Positions 8,573 to 17,621 are shown, numbered from the stretch's first letter. The stretch: DNA of 64,000 bases from Microcella sp. (GCF_025808395.1 NZ_CP075524.1:1860001-1924000), one strand, 5' to 3'. Made by a program: numbers and translations. Notes: generated by a model not told the origin, from the letters alone.

Positions 8573-9024
8573 CAGTCGCAGCTGATGGCGTGCTCGACGG
8601 GCGCCGTCAGCGGGTCGGTCGCACGGTGAATCGGCCCCGCCTCGCCCTCGACCGGGTAACCCTCGCGCGCCCAATATTCGAACCCGCCGAGCATCTCTTT
8701 CACCGGAACGCCTAGGCTCGCGAGCTCGAGCGCACCTTTCGCGCCGCCGTTGCAGCCCGGCCCCCAGCAGTAGACGATGACCGGGATGCCCTCGCCGAGT
8801 TCACCGACCCGCTCGGCCAGCTCTTGCCGGGGGATATGCAGTGCCCCGGCCGCGTGCCCCTGATTCCACGCGGCCTGCCCGCGCACGTCGACGAGGTGAA
8901 ACTCGACCCCCGCCGCGCGCGCCGCAGCGACATCTGAGGCGTCGGTCTCGAACGAGATCTTCGCGGCATAGTGCGCGGCCGTCGCACCGGGGTCGGCGAA
9001 CGCGCCGAGGGGCGAGTCGCTCAT
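8569..9024 (-). CDS. rhodanese-like sulfurtransferase
   Basis: A 151-aa single-domain rhodanese. LVDVRGQAAWNQGHAAGALHIP is the family's substrate-entry signature and YCWGPGCNGG contains the catalytic-loop cysteine. Rhodaneses move sulfane sulfur from thiosulfate or persulfides to thiols. A strong AGGAGGT Shine-Dalgarno sequence sits about 6 nt before the ATG, inside the end of the upstream membrane-protein gene, with which it overlaps by 4 bp. The C-terminus ends SCDC, an extra Cys pair. No signal peptide, so cytoplasmic. Confidence 0.85.
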   Translation of the reverse strand: MSDSPLGAFADPGATAAHYAAKISFETDASDVAAARAAGVEFHLVDVRGQAAWNQGHAAGALHIPRQELAERVGELGEGIPVIVYCWGPGCNGGAKGALELASLGVPVKEMLGGFEYWAREGYPVEGEAGPIHRATDPLTAPVEHAISCDC

Positions 9025-10100
9025 GCGGACACCTCCTCGTCAGCGAGCGCGCTGATGAACCGGATGAAGATCGCGATCCAGGCGAAGATGATCGCGAAGG
9101 CGACGAGTTCGAACGCCGTCAGGTTGTAGTACTGCACTGGCTCGAAGAGCAGAGCGCCGCCGATGAGGGCGAAGGCGAATCCCGCGCAGACGACGAAGAA
9201 GCGGCGGGGCAGGCCCGTAAGAATCCACGGTGAGGCGAACAGCAGCACCAGGAAGGCGACGGCCATGCCCATCGCCGAGAGGTTGTGCAGAAGCACGCTC
9301 ACGGTGAGCGGAAAGATGCCGACGCAGGCGAGCATGACGCCCATGATCACGAACACGATCGACACGGTGCGCGGCGCACTGGCCTTGACGAGCACGCCGC
9401 GGTCGACGAGCACCTGCAGGTCGCGCTGCAGGTAGAGCGCAAAGGTGGTCACGAGCACTCCGGCGATGATGAGCGTCAGATTGAACAGACTGCTCGAGCG
9501 GTCGCCGAAGGTTCCCAACTGGCTGAAGTGGTACTCCCACCAGGCGGGGTCGCTCGAGGTGGCCATCGCCGTGATGGTGCCGAACGTCATGAACAGCACC
9601 AGCAGGCTCGAGAGCTTCGGGGTGGTGATCGATGACACCGAAAGGTAGATCCAGTACCCGGCGAGGGCCGTGACGAGCGCCATCGCGATGGTGGTGAACG
9701 GCGCGTCGAGCACGAGACCCTGAAAGCTGCGCTGCAGCAGCAAGAACGTGGCGATGGCGGCGAGCACCGCGAGCACGGCGTGCACGAGCGCGACCGAGGT
9801 GGCGTCGACGATGAACTTCCACGACGCGAGCTCGAGGCGCCACTGCTGCCCGTCGATGCTGCGACTGCGCCAGTAGCCCACGTAGGCGACGATGACGCCC
9901 GCGGTGAGAATCGAGCCTGCCGACGCGACGCCGAGAGAGATGCCACCCCAGATCGGTGGGTTAGTGCCGGCGAACATGATGCCGCCCACGATGAGGGTCA
10001 CGACGCCGACCGCGATCGCCACCCCGAATGCTTCAGACTCGACGTCGACCAGCGTTCGTGAACTCGACGCCGGCCGCGCAGCACTGCCCGTGATGCTCAT
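9021..10100 (-). CDS. polytopic membrane protein, unknown function
   Basis: A 359-aa integral membrane protein with roughly nine or ten hydrophobic helices beginning at residue 27 (FGVAIAVGVVTLIVGGIMF) and running to the C-terminus; the loop after the third helix contains charged residues (RSRSIDGQQW). No transporter signature was recognised, and the even helix spacing does not identify a family. A TAGACT box 7 nt before the ATG suggests a leaderless transcript that would also carry the downstream rhodanese gene (4-bp overlap), so the two may be functionally linked, for example in sulfur handling; that is inference. Confidence 0.7.
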   Translation of the reverse strand: MSITGSAARPASSSRTLVDVESEAFGVAIAVGVVTLIVGGIMFAGTNPPIWGGISLGVASAGSILTAGVIVAYVGYWRSRSIDGQQWRLELASWKFIVDATSVALVHAVLAVLAAIATFLLLQRSFQGLVLDAPFTTIAMALVTALAGYWIYLSVSSITTPKLSSLLVLFMTFGTITAMATSSDPAWWEYHFSQLGTFGDRSSSLFNLTLIIAGVLVTTFALYLQRDLQVLVDRGVLVKASAPRTVSIVFVIMGVMLACVGIFPLTVSVLLHNLSAMGMAVAFLVLLFASPWILTGLPRRFFVVCAGFAFALIGGALLFEPVQYYNLTAFELVAFAIIFAWIAIFIRFISALADEEVSA

Positions 10101-10159
10101 GGCGCTCAGTCTAGATTCGCGCCGGGAACAATGGCGCGGCGAGTTGCGTTGACGCTGAC

Positions 10160-10408
10160 ATGACTGACACGACTTCGACCATCACCATGTATGGCGCCGA
10201 CTGGTGCCGCGACTGCCGCCGCACCGAAGCCCTGCTCAACGAGCTCGGCGTCGACTGGACCAAGGTCGACGTTGAGGCCTCGGCCGAAGCCGCCGCAGAA
10301 GCGCAAGCGATCAGCGGGCGCATGAATATTCCCGTCGTGGTCTTCGCCGACGGTTCGCACCTGGTCGAGCCCAGCGACGACGCCGTGCGCGAGAAGCTGG
10401 GCGTCTAA
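10160..10408 (+). CDS. glutaredoxin-like (mycoredoxin-type) protein
   Basis: An 82-aa thioredoxin-fold protein with the redox-active pair Cys16-Arg-Asp-Cys19 after the first strand (ITMYGADW), and the cis-proline region MNIPVVVFADGSHLVEPS. This size and layout match actinobacterial glutaredoxin/mycoredoxin proteins, which reduce mycothiol mixed disulfides; the CRDC motif differs from the usual CPxC, so the exact partner is uncertain. Monocistronic, between divergent and convergent neighbours. Confidence 0.8.
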   Translation: MTDTTSTITMYGADWCRDCRRTEALLNELGVDWTKVDVEASAEAAAEAQAISGRMNIPVVVFADGSHLVEPSDDAVREKLGV

Positions 10409-10417
10409 CCCTCGGCT

Positions 10418-11146
10418 CTACCCGAGCGTGCGTCGAAAGAATGCGTCGATGCGGCGCCATGTGTCGGCCGCTTCGTCGGGCTTATAGCCGAGTCGCAGCA
10501 CCGGCCCCATCGTGATGCGGGCAAGCCGCGTGCCGTTGGGTATGTCGTTGAGAAACGCGTGCCCGGCCTCGGGGTATTCCACCACGTCGTGCTCGATGCC
10601 GCGCGCGTCGAGCGCTGCCTCGAGCTTCTGCGCCGCGCCCTTCAGCGTCAGATCTCGCCCCCCGAACGTGCCGACAACAGGGCATGCGCCGTCGAGTGCG
10701 TCATCGAGATCGGCCGGCAGGTGGCCGTAGTTGACGGATGCTGCACCATAGCCGCCCTGCCCCGCTAGTAGCAGCGCGAAGCCTCCGCCCATGCAGAACC
10801 CGATCACACCGACGGCCCCGCTCGTGTCGTCGCGCTCGAGCAGCGTTCGCCGCGCCGCTTCGATGTCGTCGAAGGCCGCACCGGTGCCGTTGCGCAGTGC
10901 CCGAAAGGTGGCGACCAGGCAGCGCCGAGCACCGCCGCGGCTGTAGAGGTTGGGCATGAGCACGACATACCCCATGCTGCGCAACCGTTCGAGGTGCGCA
11001 CGCATGGCGTCGTCGATGCCGAAGAGCTCGTGCACGACGACGAGTGCGGTGAATGGCCTGGGCCCGTCAGGAACCCCGAGCACGCCTGTCAGCTCACCGC
11101 CTCGAGTGTCGCCGGGTTGCGCGATGACAATGTCAGTGAGACTCAT
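10418..11146 (-). CDS. dienelactone hydrolase family protein
   Basis: A 242-aa alpha/beta hydrolase. The start is ATG 11146, overlapping the upstream stop (ATGA); a longer in-frame extension upstream is only the shadow of the methyltransferase gene. The DLH-type nucleophile elbow GFCMGG places Cys118 as nucleophile; Glu40 in VVVHELFGID, the Asp of FGGRD near residue 175 and the His of AGHAF complete the active site. Dienelactone hydrolases open lactones in chlorocatechol degradation, but the wider family includes general esterases; with no catechol genes nearby the substrate is open. Cytoplasmic. Confidence 0.85.
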   Translation of the reverse strand: MSLTDIVIAQPGDTRGGELTGVLGVPDGPRPFTALVVVHELFGIDDAMRAHLERLRSMGYVVLMPNLYSRGGARRCLVATFRALRNGTGAAFDDIEAARRTLLERDDTSGAVGVIGFCMGGGFALLLAGQGGYGAASVNYGHLPADLDDALDGACPVVGTFGGRDLTLKGAAQKLEAALDARGIEHDVVEYPEAGHAFLNDIPNGTRLARITMGPVLRLGYKPDEAADTWRRIDAFFRRTLG

Positions 11147-11634
11147 GGCGTCAGCTTTCCGATGCCGGGCACGAGCCTGCCGACGCGCGCCGCATAGGCT
11201 GCGTAGTCGGGGTAGCGCGCTGCGAGCATCCATTCTTCGAATCTCGACTTCGCCATGAGCACACTGAGCAGCGCGACCCAGGCGAGCAAGTGCAGCACTG
11301 AGGCTCCGATGATGACGAGGCCGATGCCGAGCAGCAGCAGACCCGAATAGATGGGGTGCCGCACGAACCCGTAAACACCCGTTGTCACGAGCTCGCCGTC
11401 GGCCTTCGGCACGGGGCTCGGTGTGAGGGTGCGGCCGAGCCCGGCGCCTGCGGCGAGCGCGATGCCGATGCCGAGCGCTACGAAGACCAACCCGAACACG
11501 ACGGTGCCGATGCCTCGGCTCCACAGGTCGCCCCACGGCATGAAGCCCAGCAGCAGCAAGAAGAGAAATTGGGCGCCGACGAGCGCCCACGCCGCGGCGG
11601 GGTGTAACTGCGCAGTCGGGTCAGCGACACTCAT
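11143..11634 (-). CDS. isoprenylcysteine carboxyl methyltransferase-like (ICMT/PEMT) membrane protein
   Basis: A 163-aa protein with about four membrane helices. The C-terminal half carries the family signature G-VYGFVRHPIYSG, with the RHP-Y motif and the later EE-and-Arg pattern (FEEWMLAARYPDYAAY) used for S-adenosylmethionine binding. Bacterial members methylate varied, mostly unknown, substrates. TAGGGT lies 7 nt before the ATG, suggesting a leaderless two-gene operon with the dienelactone hydrolase. Confidence 0.75.
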   Translation of the reverse strand: MSVADPTAQLHPAAAWALVGAQFLFLLLLGFMPWGDLWSRGIGTVVFGLVFVALGIGIALAAGAGLGRTLTPSPVPKADGELVTTGVYGFVRHPIYSGLLLLGIGLVIIGASVLHLLAWVALLSVLMAKSRFEEWMLAARYPDYAAYAARVGRLVPGIGKLTP

Positions 11635-11661
11635 ACCGCTGACCCTACGCCGCGGGCGCCG

Positions 11662-13821
11662 TTAGCGCTTGGCCTTCTTCGCCGCGATCAGGTCTTTCTC
11701 ATCGATCGGCGCGAGCCCGCGAGCGCGCAAGTCGGCATAGTGCGCGCGCGCTTCGTCTTGCCGCGCCTTCTCAGCACCCGTCGCGATGTCGGCCCGAATG
11801 TGCTCGGGCGCCAGCTCGAATGCGTCGGTGAGCGCAACAGCGTGCGGCCGCAGACGGGGCAACAACCGGTCGTCGATGTAGTCGGTGATCGCCTGCGCGC
11901 GGTGGTCGCTCAGCCGACCGTGAATGACGTACCAGGCGAGGTTCTTCTCGATCAGACCGAGCCCGAAGAGGTCGCGCAACCACGTCATCACCTGGCGGTT
12001 GCCCTCGTGCTCGATGGTCTCGAGTGCTTCGGTGAAGGCCTCCCACTGCAGCAGCTCACCGTGCGCCTTGGCCGCTTCGATGAGGGCGTTCTGGTGGCGG
12101 TTGAAGAGGGCGGCCGCTTCGCGCTTCGGCAACTTTGATGCACTGCGCAAGCGCCCCGCGAGCTCGGCCACCATCGTCTCGACGCGGTCGGTGAGCAGCT
12201 GGCGTTGTGACGCGGTGTCACGCACGTAACCGATCGAGCGAGCGGTCGACCCGAAGTCGACGACCGACTGGGCGAGCCGTCGAAGACCCGACCGGTTGAC
12301 GACAGCCTCGCCGACCTGGTCGGCAACGTAGTGGGCCATGACCCCGGCATCGGCTTTGGCGAAGGTGCGGCTGTAGTCGGTGAGCAGTCGCTTGGCGACG
12401 AGCTGCAGCAGCACGTTGTTGTCGCCCTCGAACGTGGCATAGATGTCCATGTCGGCGCGCAACTGGGTGAGGCGGTTGGCGGCGAGGTAGCCCTGACCGC
12501 CGCACGCTTCGCGCGCCTCTTGAATGATGTCGAGCGCTGCCCACGTGCTCAGCGGTTTGAGCGCGGCGGCGAGAGTCTCGAGGTCTTCTCGGTCGGCGTC
12601 GGTGTCTGCCGTGCCTGAGAACACGGCGTCGAACTTCTCGAGAAACACTTCGTGAGCGAACGACATGGCGTAGGTCGTGGCGAGGCGCGGCAGCAGGCGA
12701 CGCTGGTGGCGCTGGTAGTCGAGCAGCACCACTTCGTTCTCGTCGCCGCCGTCGAACTGGCGGCGCTCGTTGCCGTAGCGAATCGCGATGGTGAGGGCGA
12801 GCTTGCTCGCCACGACCGAGGCGCCGTCGAGCGACACGCGACCCTGCACGAGCGTGCCGAGCATCGTGAAGAAGCGGCGGCCGGGGCTCTCGATGGGTGA
12901 GGTGTAGACGCCGTTCTCGTCGACGTCGCCGTAGCGGTTGAGCAGGTTGGTGCGGGGCACGCGCACCTCGGTGAAGTGCAGGCGCCCGTTGTCGATGCCG
13001 TTGAGGCCGCCCTTGAGCCCGTCGTCGTCGCCGCCGACGCCGGGCAAGAAGTCGCCGTTCTCGTCGCGAATCGGAACATAGAAGGCGTGCACCCCGTGGT
13101 TGACTCCGCGCGTGATGAGTTGCGCGAAGACGACGGCGGCCCGCCCGTGCAGGGCGGCGTTGCCGAGGTAGTCCTTCCAGGCGGCTCGGAACGGCGTGTG
13201 GATGACCCACTCATCATTCGCTGCGTCGTAGGTGGCCGTCGTGCCGACCGCCGAGACGTCGCTGCCGTGCCCGGTCTCGGTCATGGCGAAAGCACCAGGC
13301 GTGGTGAGGTCTAGCGCGTCGGGCAGCCAGGCGGCGTGGTGCGGCGCGGTGCCCAAGTGCAAGATGGCCGAGGCGTAGAGGCCCCACTGCACACCCGACT
13401 TGATCTGCATGCTCGGGTCGGCGAGCAGCAGCTCTTCGAAGCTCGCGATGAACCCACCGTGGTCGTCGTCGCCGCCGAACTCTGCCGGAAACGCCCGGTG
13501 CACCGAGCCCTGCTCGACGAGCAGCTTCAGCTGACCGAGCACGCGATCGCGGTGCTCGTCCATGCCGAGGGTCGGAATGCGGTGGAACTCTTCGCGCTTC
13601 ATGAGCTCGCGCGAGGCGCGACGGCTGTCGGCCCATCGGCCCATCAGCTGCTGGCCGAGCGCGGCCACATCGAGCGTGGGCGAGCCTTCTGCCGACACGA
13701 TCGACTCGCCGACCGCGGCGCCCGCCGGAGCGGGTTCGCCGAGCGGCGTCGCGGCCTGCTCGGCGCTCGTGGTTTTCTTGGTCGGGCTGGCTTTGCGGCG
13801 GGGTGCATCAATCGTGCTCAT
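11662..13821 (-). CDS. acyl-CoA oxidase/dehydrogenase family protein
   Basis: A 719-aa enzyme of peroxisomal acyl-CoA-oxidase size. The start is ATG 13821, with a TACCGT box exactly 6 nt upstream (leaderless); in-frame sequence further upstream is non-coding in character. After a low-complexity N-terminus (residues 1-60) come the FAD-binding segments AFAMTETGHGSDVSAVGTTA (near residue 170), the middle beta-domain, and QEAREACGGQGYLAANRL (near residue 435), which is the conserved flavin-binding motif of the family. The long C-terminal helical half matches the ACOX domain. It would introduce the trans-2 double bond in fatty acyl-CoA during beta-oxidation; whether O2 or ETF is the acceptor cannot be told from sequence. 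Confidence 0.85.
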   Translation of the reverse strand: MSTIDAPRRKASPTKKTTSAEQAATPLGEPAPAGAAVGESIVSAEGSPTLDVAALGQQLMGRWADSRRASRELMKREEFHRIPTLGMDEHRDRVLGQLKLLVEQGSVHRAFPAEFGGDDDHGGFIASFEELLLADPSMQIKSGVQWGLYASAILHLGTAPHHAAWLPDALDLTTPGAFAMTETGHGSDVSAVGTTATYDAANDEWVIHTPFRAAWKDYLGNAALHGRAAVVFAQLITRGVNHGVHAFYVPIRDENGDFLPGVGGDDDGLKGGLNGIDNGRLHFTEVRVPRTNLLNRYGDVDENGVYTSPIESPGRRFFTMLGTLVQGRVSLDGASVVASKLALTIAIRYGNERRQFDGGDENEVVLLDYQRHQRRLLPRLATTYAMSFAHEVFLEKFDAVFSGTADTDADREDLETLAAALKPLSTWAALDIIQEAREACGGQGYLAANRLTQLRADMDIYATFEGDNNVLLQLVAKRLLTDYSRTFAKADAGVMAHYVADQVGEAVVNRSGLRRLAQSVVDFGSTARSIGYVRDTASQRQLLTDRVETMVAELAGRLRSASKLPKREAAALFNRHQNALIEAAKAHGELLQWEAFTEALETIEHEGNRQVMTWLRDLFGLGLIEKNLAWYVIHGRLSDHRAQAITDYIDDRLLPRLRPHAVALTDAFELAPEHIRADIATGAEKARQDEARAHYADLRARGLAPIDEKDLIAAKKAKR

Positions 13822-13981
13822 AACTTCACGGTAGAAGTGTGGAGTGCCGCCGTGTGATTCGTCGTGCACCGCCGACGAACGGCTTCGGCGAGTTCGGGCC
13901 GTGATTGTGGATGCTCTCACATTGCTGTGCGCAGGCTTAGTAGAGAACCTCTGCTCGCCGCACGGTGTTCGCCGCTCGCGA

Positions 13982-14022
13982 ATACCCGTGGGGGTATGTG
14001 TCTCGTGTGAGAGAATGGGGTC
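13982..14022 (+). promoter_or_regulatory. thioredoxin promoter with CsoR-like operator
   Basis: ATACCC at 13982-13987 and GGGTAT at 13992-13997 form a perfect inverted repeat around GTGG. This AT-flanked G/C tract is the layout recognised by CsoR/RcnR-family repressors (copper or persulfide sensors). GAGAAT at 14011-14016 sits 6 nt before the ATG at 14023 and would be the -10 of a leaderless transcript, so the palindrome covers the -35 region. Operator assignment is by motif resemblance. Confidence 0.5.
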
Positions 14023-14403
14023 ATGGCTACCGTGACCCTGACTCAGGCGGACTTCGAACAGACCGTCACTGCCCCCGGCATCACCCTCGTCGACTTCTGG
14101 GCCGAGTGGTGCGGCCCGTGCCGCCAGTTCGCCCCCATCTTCGAGAGCGCGAGCGAGCAGCATGCCGACGTCACCTTCGGCAAGGTCGACACCGAGGCCG
14201 AGCAGGCGCTCGCGTCAGCGGCGAGCATCCGCTCGATTCCGACGCTCATGGCGTTTCGCGACGGCATTCTCGTCTTCGCTCAGCCCGGCGCGCTTCCCGC
14301 GCCCGCACTAGAGCAGGTCATCACCGCGGTGAAAGGCCTCGACATGGATGAGGTGCGGGCGCAGGTCGCAGCCGCCGCCCAGGCTCCGCCCGCGAGCGCC
14401 TAA
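14023..14403 (+). CDS. thioredoxin
   Basis: A 126-aa thioredoxin with the canonical active site W-Cys30-Gly-Pro-Cys33 after LVDFWAE, and the cis-Pro segment RSIPTLMAF. The core fold ends near residue 107; a short Ala/Pro-rich tail follows. It reduces protein disulfides with thioredoxin reductase, in the cytoplasm. It appears leaderless and sits behind a CsoR-like operator, so it may respond to copper or reactive sulfur rather than being the housekeeping copy. It is convergent with the PlsC gene. Confidence 0.92.
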   Translation: MATVTLTQADFEQTVTAPGITLVDFWAEWCGPCRQFAPIFESASEQHADVTFGKVDTEAEQALASAASIRSIPTLMAFRDGILVFAQPGALPAPALEQVITAVKGLDMDEVRAQVAAAAQAPPASA

Positions 14404-14415
14404 GCGCTCGGGTTC

Positions 14416-15126
14416 TTACAGTTCAGCACGGGTGCGAAAGAAGCGTCGCACTCGCTCGCCCACGTTCGCGGGGGGCGGCTCGTTGTACTGGTCGACATAC
14501 TCTTGACCGCTCATGCGCTGAATCTGCACCATGACGGCGTCGGTCGCGTGACGCCTCGCACGGCCCGATGACGCTTCGCCGAACGTCGAGAGGTCGAGCG
14601 GTTCGCCGAACTCGATCGTGATCGGCACCCGGCGTATGCGCCGCGAGCCGACGGGCTGCAGGTGCTGCGTGCCGCTGAGCGCCACGGGCACGACGGGAAC
14701 CCCCGCCGTGAGGGCAAGCCACGCGACTCCGGTCTTGCCACGGTAGAGACGACCGTCGCGCGATCGGGTGCCCTCGGGGTAGATCGAGAACGCTTCGCCC
14801 GACTCGATCTTCGCGAGGCCAGCATCGAGCGCTTCTTGCGCCGCCTGACCGGCACCACGCTTCACCGGAATCGCTCCGACCGAGGTGAAGAAGTTGCGCG
14901 AGATCGCACCCTTCACACCCTTGCCGGTGAAGTATTCGTCTTTCGCCAGAAAGCTCACGCGTCGGCGCGCGAGCATGCTGATGATGATCGAGTCAATGAA
15001 CGACAGGTGGTTGCTCGCGACGACCACTCCACCCTCGGCGGGAAGGTTGTCGCGCCCGATGATCGTGGGCTTGTAGATGGCCTTCGCGATCGGCGCAACG
15101 AAGGCGCGAGCCACGAACGTCAGCAT
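14416..15126 (-). CDS. 1-acyl-glycerol-3-phosphate acyltransferase (PlsC family)
   Basis: A 236-aa lysophosphatidic acid acyltransferase. The HX4D catalytic motif is His40-LSFI-Asp45 (SNHLSFID); motif III is YPEGTRSRDG near residue 116 and motif IV is VPVVPVALSGT. The N-terminal hydrophobic segment is a monotopic membrane anchor. It transfers acyl groups to the sn-2 position to make phosphatidic acid. It follows recQ on the same strand with a 21-bp gap and may be co-transcribed. Confidence 0.9.
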   Translation of the reverse strand: MLTFVARAFVAPIAKAIYKPTIIGRDNLPAEGGVVVASNHLSFIDSIIISMLARRRVSFLAKDEYFTGKGVKGAISRNFFTSVGAIPVKRGAGQAAQEALDAGLAKIESGEAFSIYPEGTRSRDGRLYRGKTGVAWLALTAGVPVVPVALSGTQHLQPVGSRRIRRVPITIEFGEPLDLSTFGEASSGRARRHATDAVMVQIQRMSGQEYVDQYNEPPPANVGERVRRFFRTRAEL

Positions 15127-15147
15127 GAGTTCATCGTGCCACGAAGC

Positions 15148-16989
15148 CTATTCCGCCGCGGGAATGTCGAGCGCGGGCGGCTCATCACCCCGCACGATCG
15201 CGAGCACCGCCTCGCCGAATCGTTCAAGCTTCGCAGCGCCGACCCCGCTCACTTGCCCGAGCTCGTCGAGCGTGGCCGGTTCAGTAAGGGCGATGCCGCG
15301 CAGGGTCGCGTCACCGAACACAATGTAGGCGGGCGCAGACAGCGCCTTTGCGGTGGATGCTCGCCACGCCCTCAACCGCTCGAACAGCCCCGCGGCCTGC
15401 ACCGGAAGGTCGCTCGGCGCCGAGCGCTTCGAGCCCCGACTCGCACGCGGCGCCTCGCGGCGCAAGCGCACCGGTCGTTCGCCCCGCAGCACGGCGGCGC
15501 TGCCCTCGGTGATGCCGAGCGTGCCGTATTCGCCCTGCACCGCGAGCAGGCCTTGGGCGAGCAGTTGCCGCACCACGCCGCGCCACTCTTGCTCGCTGAA
15601 CTCGGTGCCGATGCCGAAGGTGCTCAGCTCGTGGTGCCCGAGTTGCTCGATGCGCGGGGTGCGCTTGCCCAGCAGAATGTCGATGAGCTGACCGGCGCCG
15701 TAGCGCTGGTTGCGCTCGCGGTCGAGCCGCACGACCGTCGACAGCAGCTTCTGCGCCGCGACGGTGCCATCGATGCTTTCGGGCGGCGAGAGGCACGTGT
15801 CGCAGTTTCCGCACGCTGTGGTGGTTTGGCCGAAGTAGTCGAGCAGTTGCACGCGTCGGCACTCGACCGTCTCGCACAGGGCCAGCATGGCGTCGAGCAG
15901 TTGGCTCATGCGCCGTTTGTGCGCGAGGTCGCCCTCTGACCTCTCGATGATCTGCCGCAACTGCACGACGTCTTGCAGGCCGTAGGCGAGCCACGCGGTC
16001 GACGGCAGCCCGTCGCGCCCCGCACGCCCCGTCTCTTGGTAATAGCCTTCGACACTCTTAGGCAGGTCGAGGTGGGCGACGAACCGCACGTCGGGCTTGT
16101 CGATGCCCATGCCGAACGCGATCGTCGCCACCATCACGATGCCCTCTTCACGCAAGAATCGTGCCTGGTGGTTGGCCCGCGTCGCCGCGTCGAGGCCTGC
16201 GTGATACGGAAGAGCGGGGATGCCGTGCTCGGCGAGCGCGAGCGCGGTCTTCTCGACAGATGCCCTCGACAGGCAATAGACAATGCCCGCATCGCCGGGG
16301 TGCTCGCTGCGGATCAACTGCAGTAGTTGTTGCACCGGCTGGTTCTTCGGTTCGATGCGGTACTGAATGTTGGGCCGGTCGAAGCTCGCCACGAACTTTC
16401 GCGCCTGGCCCAGATCGAGCCGCGCGACGATCTCGCGGGCGGTCGCCTCGGTGGCGGTCGCCGTCAGTGCGATGCGCGGGATGCTCGGCCAGCGTTCGTG
16501 CAACATCGACAGCGCCAGATAGTCGGGTCTGAAGTCGTGCCCCCACTGTGACACGCAGTGAGCCTCGTCGATCGCGAACAGTGCCACGGTGATGCGGTCG
16601 AACAACTCTGCAGTGCTCGGCACGGTGACTCGCTCGGGCGCCAGGTAGAGCAGATCTACCTCTCCGGCGAGCAGGGCGGCTTCGACGGCCCGCCGCTCAT
16701 CGGGCGACTGGGTCGAGTTGAGAAAGGCTGCGCGCACGCCGACGGCGGCGAGAGCATCCACCTGGTCTTTCATCAGGGCGATGAGTGGCGAGACGACGAC
16801 GCCGACGCCCTCGCGCACCAGCGAAGGAATCTGGTAGCAGAGGCTCTTGCCGCCGCCCGTCGGCATGAGCACGAGGGCGTCACCACCGGCGACGACGTGG
16901 TCGATGATGGCCTGCTGCTCGCCGCGGAATGCCGGGTAGCCGAACACCGACTCGAGCACCTGCTGGGCGGTCGCGGTGGTCGTGGTCAC
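15148..16989 (-). CDS. recQ: ATP-dependent DNA helicase RecQ
   Basis: A 613-aa RecQ. The start GTG 16989 has TAGCCT 7 nt upstream (leaderless). The helicase core has Walker A TGGGKSLCYQIP (near residue 43), the DEAH box AIDEAHCVSQWGHDFRPDY (near residue 138) and motif VI QETGRAGRDG (near residue 300). The RQC zinc-binding cysteines follow (CETVECRR, then CGNCDTC). A C-terminal HRDC domain lies at about residues 525-600 (FERLRAWR through LERFGEAVLAIV). Functions as a 3'-5' helicase in recombination and repair. Confidence 0.95.
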   Translation of the reverse strand: MTTTTATAQQVLESVFGYPAFRGEQQAIIDHVVAGGDALVLMPTGGGKSLCYQIPSLVREGVGVVVSPLIALMKDQVDALAAVGVRAAFLNSTQSPDERRAVEAALLAGEVDLLYLAPERVTVPSTAELFDRITVALFAIDEAHCVSQWGHDFRPDYLALSMLHERWPSIPRIALTATATEATAREIVARLDLGQARKFVASFDRPNIQYRIEPKNQPVQQLLQLIRSEHPGDAGIVYCLSRASVEKTALALAEHGIPALPYHAGLDAATRANHQARFLREEGIVMVATIAFGMGIDKPDVRFVAHLDLPKSVEGYYQETGRAGRDGLPSTAWLAYGLQDVVQLRQIIERSEGDLAHKRRMSQLLDAMLALCETVECRRVQLLDYFGQTTTACGNCDTCLSPPESIDGTVAAQKLLSTVVRLDRERNQRYGAGQLIDILLGKRTPRIEQLGHHELSTFGIGTEFSEQEWRGVVRQLLAQGLLAVQGEYGTLGITEGSAAVLRGERPVRLRREAPRASRGSKRSAPSDLPVQAAGLFERLRAWRASTAKALSAPAYIVFGDATLRGIALTEPATLDELGQVSGVGAAKLERFGEAVLAIVRGDEPPALDIPAAE

Positions 16990-17030
16990 TCGCCCCAGGC
17001 TAGTCGCCGCCGCCGACCGCGTCGGCGCAA

Positions 17031-17504
17031 CTATTCACACGGATCGCTAGAAAGGGTTCCGTCGGTTGAGAGCCAGTCTCCGTCTTCGAAGCCAACAAGA
17101 ATCTCTTCAGTCAGAAGGAAGTCACCGCTGTGGAGCACTCCGCCGTCATCTCGGAAGCTGAAATCGAGCTGCTCCTCAGGCTTCAATGGCGCGAGGTGCG
17201 TCGAACCTTCCGGCAGCGCGATCAGCGTGCTGAACGAAGTCGGCGACCCGTCCTCGACCTCGATGACGCCCGGAGTCAACGGAAGACCATCGCGCTCGCC
17301 CCGGAAAACACCTCGACTCAAGGCCCCGAAGTCGACCGTTCCGGTGCCACAAAACATGAAGTCAACCGATTGAGCGGAGTTGCGGATGTGAATCGCGTCG
17401 GAGAGCGGGCGCGACGGAAAGAACATGGTGCAGCTGGAAATCGCGCACAGCATCAGCAGCGTGCCGACCGCAGCGAGAGTACGTTGCCACATTGACGGGA
17501 GCAT
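17031..17504 (-). CDS. putative lipoprotein, unknown function
   Basis: A 157-aa exported protein. From ATG 17504 the N-terminus MLPSMWQRTLAAVG leads into a hydrophobic stretch ending in a lipobox-like AISSC, so the mature protein would start at Cys25. AGGAAGG lies about 11 nt upstream; GTG 17507 is an equally possible start. The mature part is acidic, with no recognised domain. A longer in-frame extension to 17663 enters the NYN gene and is rejected. Confidence 0.6.
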   Translation of the reverse strand: MLPSMWQRTLAAVGTLLMLCAISSCTMFFPSRPLSDAIHIRNSAQSVDFMFCGTGTVDFGALSRGVFRGERDGLPLTPGVIEVEDGSPTSFSTLIALPEGSTHLAPLKPEEQLDFSFRDDGGVLHSGDFLLTEEILVGFEDGDWLSTDGTLSSDPCE

Positions 17505-17601
17505 CACGTGCAGCCCTTCCTCGTTGTGCGCGAACGGCGCCACCGACAGTCGACAGTGGTACGGTGACATTACTCCCCCGGGCGCTTCGGCCACCGGGTA
17601 C

Positions 17602-17621
17602 GGGGCCCCCTCGGGGGCCCC
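17602..17621 (+). terminator. GC hairpin followed by U-rich tract (orphan terminator-like)
   Basis: Arms GGGGCCCCC (17602-17610) and GGGGGCCCC (17613-17621) are perfectly complementary, and TGTTTTCATTTTT follows on the plus strand. This is the shape of a plus-strand intrinsic terminator, yet the nearest annotated plus gene ends 3 kb upstream. It sits between the two minus-strand genes for the lipoprotein and the NYN protein. Confidence 0.4.

Noticed and set aside
10418..11590. 390-aa fusion of an unknown N-terminus with dienelactone hydrolase
   Set aside because: The extra N-terminus is the overlapping methyltransferase gene read in another frame; ATG 11146 with a 4-bp overlap is the natural start.
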